DNA of 64,000 nt, taken from CAZUHK01 sp964620345 (lineage in GTDB: Bacteria; Planctomycetota; Phycisphaerae; Phycisphaerales; Zrk34). The notes under the pieces were generated by a model. The model was not told the origin of the DNA, ran no database searches, and saw nothing but the letters and a program-made list of their open reading frames with translations. Position 1 is the first letter of the stretch. Each line of letters opens with the position of its first letter. Made by a program: the position numbers and the translations under genes. This document shows, piece after piece, positions 59,130 to 64,000 of this stretch. The stretch covers positions 6,655 to 70,654 of the forward strand of contig CAZUHK010000001.1 in assembly GCA_964620345.1 (NCBI GenBank). The letters run 5' to 3'.

Positions 59130-60409
59130 TGGCGAGCATCATCACCAGCAAGTCGGGCCATCGAACCATCCAGTTCAAAGGCGGCGACGGTCGGCGGCCG
59201 AAGATCACGCTCGGCAAGGTGTCGCGCAAGCGGGCCGAGTCTCTCCGGGCCAAGGTGGAAGACTTGGTCTCGGCGAGCATCACCGGCGAGTCGCCCAGGG
59301 CGTCAACCGCGGAGTGGCTCAAAATCATTGGCGACGATCTGCACGCGAGGATTGCGCACGCCGGGCTGGCTGATCCAAGGTCGAGCCGCGAGGCGGAGAA
59401 GCTGGGGCCGTTTACCCGCGAGTACATCGCGAGCCGCACAGACGTGAAGCCGGGCACGGTCAAGAACCTGACGGTTGCCGCTGAAGCCTTGGTGGGTTTC
59501 TTCGGTGCGGGCCGGTCGATGAAATTGATCACGCCGGGCGATGCCGAAGCGTTCCGCGTGCACCTGCTGGGCAATTGGTCGGACAACACGGTGCGGCGCA
59601 TCTGTGGTCGCGGCCGCCAGTTCTTCCGTGCCGCGATGCGTCGGGGGTTGGTCGCCGCCGAGCCGTTCGCCGACATTGCCTGTGCGGTCGGCACCGATAC
59701 ATCGCGATTCCGCTTCGTCACACTCAACGAGATCGCTCGTGTCCTGGCGGCTTGTCCCGATGCGGAGTGGCGGGTGATCTTTGCTCTGAGTCGCTTCGGT
59801 GGATTGCGGTGCACGTCGGAGCATTTGTCGCTGCGGTGGGAAGACATCGATTGGGAACATAACCGCATGACGGTGCGCAGCCCGAAGACCGAGCACCACG
59901 AGGGCAAGGCGTCGCGTCTGGTGCCGCTGTTCCCCGAGCTGCGGGTAGGCCTGCTACCGCTGTTCAGCGAGTGCGAAGCTGGCACAGTGCATGTGATCAA
60001 CAGGTATCGCGATCACGGGGTCAACCTTCGCACGCAGGCCCATCGCATCATCAAACGTGCGGGCCTCGAGCCGTGGCCGAAGGTGTTTCACAACATGCGG
60101 GCGTCGCGTGAGACCGAACTGTGCGACGAGTACCCCGAGCACGTCGTGTGTGCGTGGATCGGTAACAGTAAGGCGGTGGCGAGAAAGCACTACCTGCATG
60201 TGACCGACGATCATTGGGCACGAGCGACCCGTGTTGCAGTGGTGCAGAAAGCGGTGCAGCAAGCTGCCGCATCGGACCGCAACGGGAAGCACGGCGAACC
60301 GGATGAAGTTTCGAAGTCGCGGCGGTGCAGCGCGTTGCAGAAACTTGCGGTACCGTGCGGGACCAAGGGATACCCCCGGCAGGATTCGAACCTGCGACCT
60401 CAGCTTTAG
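59129..60409 (+). CDS. int: Tyrosine recombinase (integrase)
   Basis: 426 residues as integrated. A SAM-like core-binding domain lies at about 90-180 and the catalytic domain at about 195-365, with R227 (GGLRC), K253, H321 and R324 (FHNMRASRE), W343 and Y355 (ARKHYLHV). The last roughly 20 residues are encoded by attR and by the antisense strand of tRNA-Arg (stop at 60407-60409), so the present C-terminus is an accident of integration. In the circle the frame would instead enter the tail at 56336-56503. It recombines the tRNA 3' end. Confidence 0.93.
   Translation: MASIITSKSGHRTIQFKGGDGRRPKITLGKVSRKRAESLRAKVEDLVSASITGESPRASTAEWLKIIGDDLHARIAHAGLADPRSSREAEKLGPFTREYIASRTDVKPGTVKNLTVAAEALVGFFGAGRSMKLITPGDAEAFRVHLLGNWSDNTVRRICGRGRQFFRAAMRRGLVAAEPFADIACAVGTDTSRFRFVTLNEIARVLAACPDAEWRVIFALSRFGGLRCTSEHLSLRWEDIDWEHNRMTVRSPKTEHHEGKASRLVPLFPELRVGLLPLFSECEAGTVHVINRYRDHGVNLRTQAHRIIKRAGLEPWPKVFHNMRASRETELCDEYPEHVVCAWIGNSKAVARKHYLHVTDDHWARATRVAVVQKAVQQAAASDRNGKHGEPDEVSKSRRCSALQKLAVPCGTKGYPRQDSNLRPQL
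60332..60391. repeat. attR, right copy of the direct repeat
   Basis: A 60-bp copy covering the integrase 3' end and the last 21 bases of tRNA-Arg. It carries the five-C run needed for a proper acceptor stem. Confidence 0.8.
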
Positions 60410-60444
60410 GAAAGCCGTGCTCTATCCATCTGAGCTACGAGGGC
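60371..60444 (-). tRNA. tRNA-Arg (anticodon CCT)
   Basis: 74 nt on the minus strand. Acceptor GCCCTCG pairs with CGGGGGT, discriminator A. D-arm GTAGCTCAGATGGATAGAGC. The anticodon stem CGGCT/AGCTG holds loop TTCCTAA with anticodon CCT, and the T-arm contains GGTTCGAATCC. CCA is not encoded. It reads AGG codons. It serves as the integration site of the 4-kb element. Confidence 0.96.
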
Positions 60445-60511
60445 GACGTGACCAGAATCGAATTGACCTTCGCGTGAGATGATATCCCATGGGACTGAAG
60501 TCCACATTCAC

Positions 60512-62482
60512 TCACTCGCTTATCTCGTACGCCGTCTGGCCATCGAGCTCGAACACCGCGCCGGTGTCGGTCTGTTTGGCCGGCCGGACCTTGTCGCCGG
60601 TGAGCACGTTGGTCAGCGTCCTGGGTGATGCCAGCGCCTTGGGCACGGTGATCTTCCGCGGCTGCTTCGCCGGGTCGACGACGAGGTGGCCGGCCAGCAG
60701 CGCCGCGCCCTTGTCGACGTAGCGGGCGCTACGCACGCCGTGCTGCTTGACGAACGCGACCAGCCACTTGTTCATCGGGTCGCTGACCATGTCCTTGTAG
60801 GACTCGAAGGAGATCGGCGACTTGAAGACGGTGTCCTGCTTGGGATTGACCATCGCGAACCCGCCGTCGAGGTTGTAAGCCGAGCCCGAGCGGTAGACCA
60901 GCCGGTGGCGTCCGGCGTGGGCGATCTGGCCGAGGAACGCTTCGCTGCCGGTGTGGGAGCTGTAGCCGTTGCCTGCCAGGTCGGCGCTGAAGGTCTCGTG
61001 CCACATGAAGAAGTCGGGCGAGAGCTGCTTGCCGAAGCGCAGGATTTCGTGCATCAAGCTGTAGGCGCTGGTCATCGACTCGGCGGGGAAGCGTTGGAAG
61101 GGACGGGTTTGGGGGGGCGCGAAGTCGGGCGGGAAGGGCACGCCGCCGCAGTCCCAGAAGATCCCGTCGATGCCGAAGTCTTCGACGTACTGGCGGACGG
61201 TGGCGAGGTAGTAGTCGCGGACCTCGGGGTGGTTGTAGTTCAGCCCGTTGTAGAGGTCGAACGATCCCAGGGAGAAGCTGTCGTAGGGCCGGCCATCGTC
61301 GCCGAGCAGTCGCCAGTGGTGTTTGATGTCGCCGGGGTTGCCCAGGCCCGCGAAGGACATCCAGACGAAGGCGTGGCCGCCGAGGTTTCGGATCGTTTGG
61401 CCAAGCTTCTGCATGCCCTTGTCGCCGCCGTAGAGGGGGCTGGGCGACAGCGAGCCGGCCGAGCAGTCCCAGCACCCGGGCCGCACATCGTGGCCTGCGA
61501 CGCCGAAGCCGGTGATGCCCAGTTCGTCGTGGAGGTATTTGGCGTGGTCGGCCATCTCCTCGAAGCCGCGCTGCCGCCGCTGCCACCAGTGCAGCCAGAA
61601 CCAGGTCGTGTGATAGAACCAGTCGGCCGGCTCTTCGTACAGGACGAACGCGTTGGCCATCCGCTCGAGCATCTGCTCGCGCCCGCCGTTGCCCCAATAC
61701 AGACTGACCTCCGGCGGGTAGACGATCTCGTTGGCGCCCAGGCGATCGTGATAGGCGAACTGGGCCTTGATCGCGTCGTGCTCGTAATCCCAGTGCATGC
61801 CGACGTTCGGCCGCTGGGCCGTGATCCACAGCCACCGCCCGTCCGCGTGGTAGTAGGCGGCGCCGGGGAGCATCTGCACGCCGGGGTGGGCCCGGCGGAA
61901 GGTGTTCCACAGCATCGGCACGACCTCGCCGACCGGTCCCTCCGCCACGCCGACGTGCTCGCTGGGCCCCGCGCCACCCGGGGCGGCCTGGAGCATCTGC
62001 GTCTGCGGTCCGAACCAGTCGGTCTTGGCGCACAGCGCGCCGAACGTGTCCAGCCAGAGCGGCATCTGCACCGGTCGGCTGCCAGCGCTGTGGGCGACCG
62101 GGTCGTCGTAGTCATCGACCTGCTTGCGGTCGAGGCGGTAGCGGACGTGCAGACTCTGCGGCGGGTTGAGGTGGTTGCCGAAGGGCTGATCGACCCGGCC
62201 GACCACGACGCTTCGAAAGAGGTTGAAGCTCTGATGGGAGCCGATCGCGGGGTGGCTGACGCTGCTGAGGATCGACTGGAAGGCCGGGGTGCCCGCGTTG
62301 TCGTCGACGTGGGTCAGCGTGGTCCGGATGCCGTGGCCGTTGATCTCGATCTCATGGCCGGGCGCGTAGCGGATGACGTCCATGTCCAGAACGGTGTCGC
62401 GGATGCCCAGCAGTTGCCCGGTCCGCCCGTCGTACCGGATGTCGATCCCGCCGCGCCGGTCGGTCTTGATATTGTCGCTCAT
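60512..62482 (-). CDS. Alpha-galactosidase-like glycoside hydrolase (TIM barrel)
   Basis: 656 residues, with no signal peptide. An N-terminal beta-sandwich (about 1-250), then a TIM barrel with TTWFWLHWWQRR, LGITGFGVAGHDV, and the likely nucleophile in FGIDGIFWDCGG, as in clan GH-D enzymes. A C-terminal beta domain follows. The family cannot be fixed by eye. AAGAGG precedes ATG 62482. The cytoplasmic location suggests it acts on imported oligosaccharides. Confidence 0.73.
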   Translation of the reverse strand: MSDNIKTDRRGGIDIRYDGRTGQLLGIRDTVLDMDVIRYAPGHEIEINGHGIRTTLTHVDDNAGTPAFQSILSSVSHPAIGSHQSFNLFRSVVVGRVDQPFGNHLNPPQSLHVRYRLDRKQVDDYDDPVAHSAGSRPVQMPLWLDTFGALCAKTDWFGPQTQMLQAAPGGAGPSEHVGVAEGPVGEVVPMLWNTFRRAHPGVQMLPGAAYYHADGRWLWITAQRPNVGMHWDYEHDAIKAQFAYHDRLGANEIVYPPEVSLYWGNGGREQMLERMANAFVLYEEPADWFYHTTWFWLHWWQRRQRGFEEMADHAKYLHDELGITGFGVAGHDVRPGCWDCSAGSLSPSPLYGGDKGMQKLGQTIRNLGGHAFVWMSFAGLGNPGDIKHHWRLLGDDGRPYDSFSLGSFDLYNGLNYNHPEVRDYYLATVRQYVEDFGIDGIFWDCGGVPFPPDFAPPQTRPFQRFPAESMTSAYSLMHEILRFGKQLSPDFFMWHETFSADLAGNGYSSHTGSEAFLGQIAHAGRHRLVYRSGSAYNLDGGFAMVNPKQDTVFKSPISFESYKDMVSDPMNKWLVAFVKQHGVRSARYVDKGAALLAGHLVVDPAKQPRKITVPKALASPRTLTNVLTGDKVRPAKQTDTGAVFELDGQTAYEISE

Positions 62483-62812
62483 GGCCACGCCTCTTGTGCG
62501 ATGGGTGAGGGAGGGTCGGGCCGCATCCTACCCAATGGCCGGCGCGGTGCAATGCGGGGCGCGGCGGCCGGGGGTTGGTTCAGGTATTCCTCAACGTCAC
62601 GCGCGGCCTCGCGCTTAACGTGTGAACGCCTGACAAAAGGCGCCTTGGCATGGATGCCCAAGCCCCGCCGGGCCGTAGAATGCGGCGGCAATCCTGTTCC
62701 GTTTTACCCTCGCACCATCGCCCGGCCGGTCGGCTCGCCGCGCGGGGCCGGGCGTGTGGTATAACCGGGTGTTTGCCGACGTCACAACACACCAAACGCA
62801 TCGGAGGTACCC
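62483..62812. promoter_or_regulatory. Intergenic region between hydrolase and bactofilin
   Basis: 330 bp without a supported gene. A TATAAC box at 62760-62765 lies 47 nt before the bactofilin ATG. No clear -35 box, terminator or repeat was found. Confidence 0.4.
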
Positions 62813-63238
62813 ATGGCCGAGGACAACCAGGTCACCATCATCGCAGCCGACACGCACATCAAGGGCGAGATGAGCTTCGATCGAAGCTGCAAGCTGCAGG
62901 GCGCGTTCGAAGGGACGATCAACGCCAAGGGCCAGCTCCACGTCGCCGAGGGCGCCACGTGCAAGGCCGAGGTCGAAGCCGCGGACATCGTGGTCGATGG
63001 CAACATCGAGGGCAACGTCGTGGCGCGCGAGAAGATCCAGCTCAACGCCAAGAGCAAGCTGACCGGCGATGTGGTCGCGGCCAAGCTGATCGTCGCCGAG
63101 GGCGCCAGCTTCTCCGGCCACGTCTCGGTCGGCCCCGACGCGATCAAAGGCGGTGGCGGTGGCGGGAGGTCGGAATCCGCCTCGCAACAGGCCGCGCCCA
63201 AGGGCGACAACAAGCAAACCGCCGCGACGGCGAAATGA
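62813..63238 (+). CDS. Bactofilin (polymer-forming cytoskeletal protein)
   Basis: 141 residues. The right-handed beta-helix repeats of the bactofilin (DUF583) domain span about 8-115 (DTHIKGEMSFDRSCKLQGAF; EGNVVAREKIQLNAKSKLTG), with short disordered ends. It polymerises without nucleotide and scaffolds envelope or chromosome-related processes. GGAGG is 6 nt before the ATG. A second bactofilin-like gene follows. Confidence 0.88.
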   Translation: MAEDNQVTIIAADTHIKGEMSFDRSCKLQGAFEGTINAKGQLHVAEGATCKAEVEAADIVVDGNIEGNVVAREKIQLNAKSKLTGDVVAAKLIVAEGASFSGHVSVGPDAIKGGGGGGRSESASQQAAPKGDNKQTAATAK

Positions 63239-63336
63239 CGATGACTCATTCCGAATGACGCAACCGACGCGCCGCTCTGCCTCTGGTCATTCGTCATTGC
63301 ACATTCGTCATTCGCGGCCCGCGCCGCGCCACACTC

Positions 63337-63756
63337 ATGGCCAAAACCCTGCCGCCGCGCTCGGTGCTCTGCTACCACTGCCGCCACCGCTTTGACGTGG
63401 GCGGGCGGGCGATGAGTGTGTCGTGCCCGGGGTGCAACAAGCCGCTGATCGTCGAGGACGTGATCGTCAAGACCTACAAGCCGGTGAAGACGCTGCAAAC
63501 CTGCGGCATGCTGATCGTGCGGCGCGGCGGGCGCGTGGCGGCGACACATGTCGAGGCGCAGTCGGGCATCGATTGCCAGGGCGCGATCTGGGCCAGCGTC
63601 GTCAGCGGCGGGCGGGTACACATCGGCCCCAAGGGCGAATGGAAAGGCGACCTGCGTGCCCCGGCCCTGAGCGTGAAGGCCGGCGCCCGCATCCTCGGTG
63701 GCCGCTTCAGCATCCCCGACGACCCGCTGGCCGCGGACGCCGCCCCACGCCGTTAG
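63337..63756 (+). CDS. Zinc-ribbon bactofilin-like protein
   Basis: 139 residues. An N-terminal zinc ribbon (CYHCRHRF, then SCPGCNKPL) is joined to a beta-helix of bactofilin type (GVDCQGAIWA-like and GPKGEWKGDLRAPALSVKAG). The zinc ribbon may bind nucleic acid or protein and target the polymer. It lies 98 nt after the first bactofilin. The stop TAG at 63754-63756 is the first three bases of repeat copy C. Confidence 0.77.
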   Translation: MAKTLPPRSVLCYHCRHRFDVGGRAMSVSCPGCNKPLIVEDVIVKTYKPVKTLQTCGMLIVRRGGRVAATHVEAQSGIDCQGAIWASVVSGGRVHIGPKGEWKGDLRAPALSVKAGARILGGRFSIPDDPLAADAAPRR

Positions 63757-63896
63757 AGCATCTTTCGGCGACCCGTAGTGGGTGCCACACCTTGTCCCGA
63801 AGGGCAAGGTGTGATGGCGTCCCCACCTTCGCACACCTTGCCGCTAAAGCGGACAAGGTGTGGCGCCCGACAGACGCGACGCTGCAACCTGCTCTA
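63754..63896. repeat. Dispersed palindromic repeat, copy C (full length, 143 bp)
   Basis: It begins TAGAGCATCTTTCGGCG and ends with the inverted arm CGCTGCAACCTGCTCTA. The outer 7 bp are a perfect inverted repeat and 13 of 17 outer bases match. Inside are two hairpins, ACACCTTGTCCC...GGGCAAGGTGT and ACACCTTGCCGCT...AGCGGACAAGGTGT. TA flanks the GAGCA...TGCTC core on both sides, as for MITEs of IS630/Tc1 transposons. Confidence 0.75.
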
Positions 63897-63900
63897 GTCC

Positions 63901-64000
63901 TTAAACCAGCGTGATGTTTGCGGTTTGGGGGATCGAAAAACCCCAGTAACCGTTCACACTCCTTGGCGAGTTGGCAGGGGATGATCCGATAACCATGGCA
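63901..64000 (-). CDS. C-terminal end of an unidentified gene
   Basis: A minus-strand frame open from the window edge for 32 codons ends in TAA at 63901-63903; the last residues are GYWGFSIPQTANITLV. The alternating hydrophobic pattern suggests a final beta strand of a secreted or envelope protein. Too little is visible to name it. Confidence 0.38.
   Translation of the reverse strand, partial: AMVIGSSPANSPRSVNGYWGFSIPQTANITLV

Larger units (their letters stand above)
56277..60391. mobile_element. Integrated element of about 4.06 kb in tRNA-Arg(CCT)
   Basis: It is bounded by a direct repeat of about 59 bp (attL 56277-56335, attR 60332-60391) that overlaps the 3' end of an intact tRNA-Arg. 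Between them lie a HUH replication gene, a small membrane protein, a ribbon-helix-helix regulator, an excisionase and a tyrosine integrase, all on the plus strand with overlapping or close junctions. There is no capsid, Zot-like ATPase, relaxase or partition gene. It fits an integrating rolling-circle plasmid or a phage satellite better than a complete filamentous phage. Confidence 0.82.

Noticed and set aside
60390..60460. Integrase-like C-terminus RQDSNLRPQL and neighbouring IRTCDLSF frame
   Set aside because: These residues are the antisense translation of tRNA-Arg, a well-known false peptide, not a conserved domain.
1..64000. CRISPR array, rRNA operon
   Set aside because: No regularly spaced direct repeats and no rRNA-like sequence were seen anywhere in the window.

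Overview
The window is about 67% G+C and gene-dense. It most likely comes from a planctomycete of the class Phycisphaerae. The grounds are a Gram-negative flagellum with P and L rings, CsrA/FliW control, bactofilins, a LamG-domain secreted protein, a planctomycete-type tyrosine integrase and many family-only genes. This assignment rests on recognising families, not on a database search.

Layout: (1) 1-2.0 kb, an arsenic module on the minus strand (arsM, arsR, rhodanese-like lipoprotein). (2) 2.1-16.1 kb, mostly metabolic and envelope genes: LamG protein, Gfo/Idh/MocA oxidoreductase, hydrolase, rluB, a giant AsmA-like protein, pgi, an AEC transporter, a DUF4432 epimerase-like protein and an RHH/PIN toxin-antitoxin pair. 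(3) 16.4-30.4 kb, a block of flagellar genes all on the minus strand. Read from 30.4 kb downward it runs: small ORF, flgF, flgG, flgA, flgH, flgI, flgJ-type rod-binding gene, flgN, flgK, flgL, fliW, csrA and two flagellins with strong terminators. A sigma-54-type GG-N10-GC element sits just upstream of the first gene. (4) 30.6-35.8 kb, a RibBA-like protein with degraded active sites, a lipoprotein, clpS, a metallo-hydrolase, and cimA behind what reads as a complete transcription attenuator (Ile-rich leader peptide, antiterminator, terminator). (5) 35.9-41 kb, a surface-glycan cluster: two tandem GT39-like membrane glycosyltransferases, a methyltransferase-GT2 fusion and a methyltransferase. 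(6) 41-56 kb, mixed housekeeping and regulatory genes: sugar isomerase with FucU/RbsD, ygfZ, hicAB, miaB, a DNA glycosylase, a bifunctional nuclease family gene, ppk2, a diguanylate cyclase, TauE, a cysteine desulfurase, and a dienelactone hydrolase fused to an ExbD/TolR periplasmic domain.

(7) 56.28-60.39 kb holds a compact integrated element of about 4.06 kb in the 3' end of a tRNA-Arg(CCT) gene, flanked by a direct repeat of about 59 bp. It encodes a two-tyrosine HUH replication protein, a small membrane protein, a ribbon-helix-helix regulator, an excisionase and a tyrosine integrase. The attachment site lies inside the 3' end of the integrase gene. In the circular form the integrase would read on, in frame, into a tail now stranded at the other end of the element. 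That tail overlaps the next gene, which overlaps rep, so excision would rebuild one continuous operon. (8) 60.5-64 kb carries a glycoside hydrolase-like protein, two bactofilins and the end of a further gene.

Two window-wide patterns stand out. First, many genes without a Shine-Dalgarno have a TAnnnT -10 box only 6-10 nt before the start codon, which predicts leaderless transcripts. Second, a palindromic repeat family of about 80-143 bp occurs at 7.4, 52.6 and 63.8 kb.
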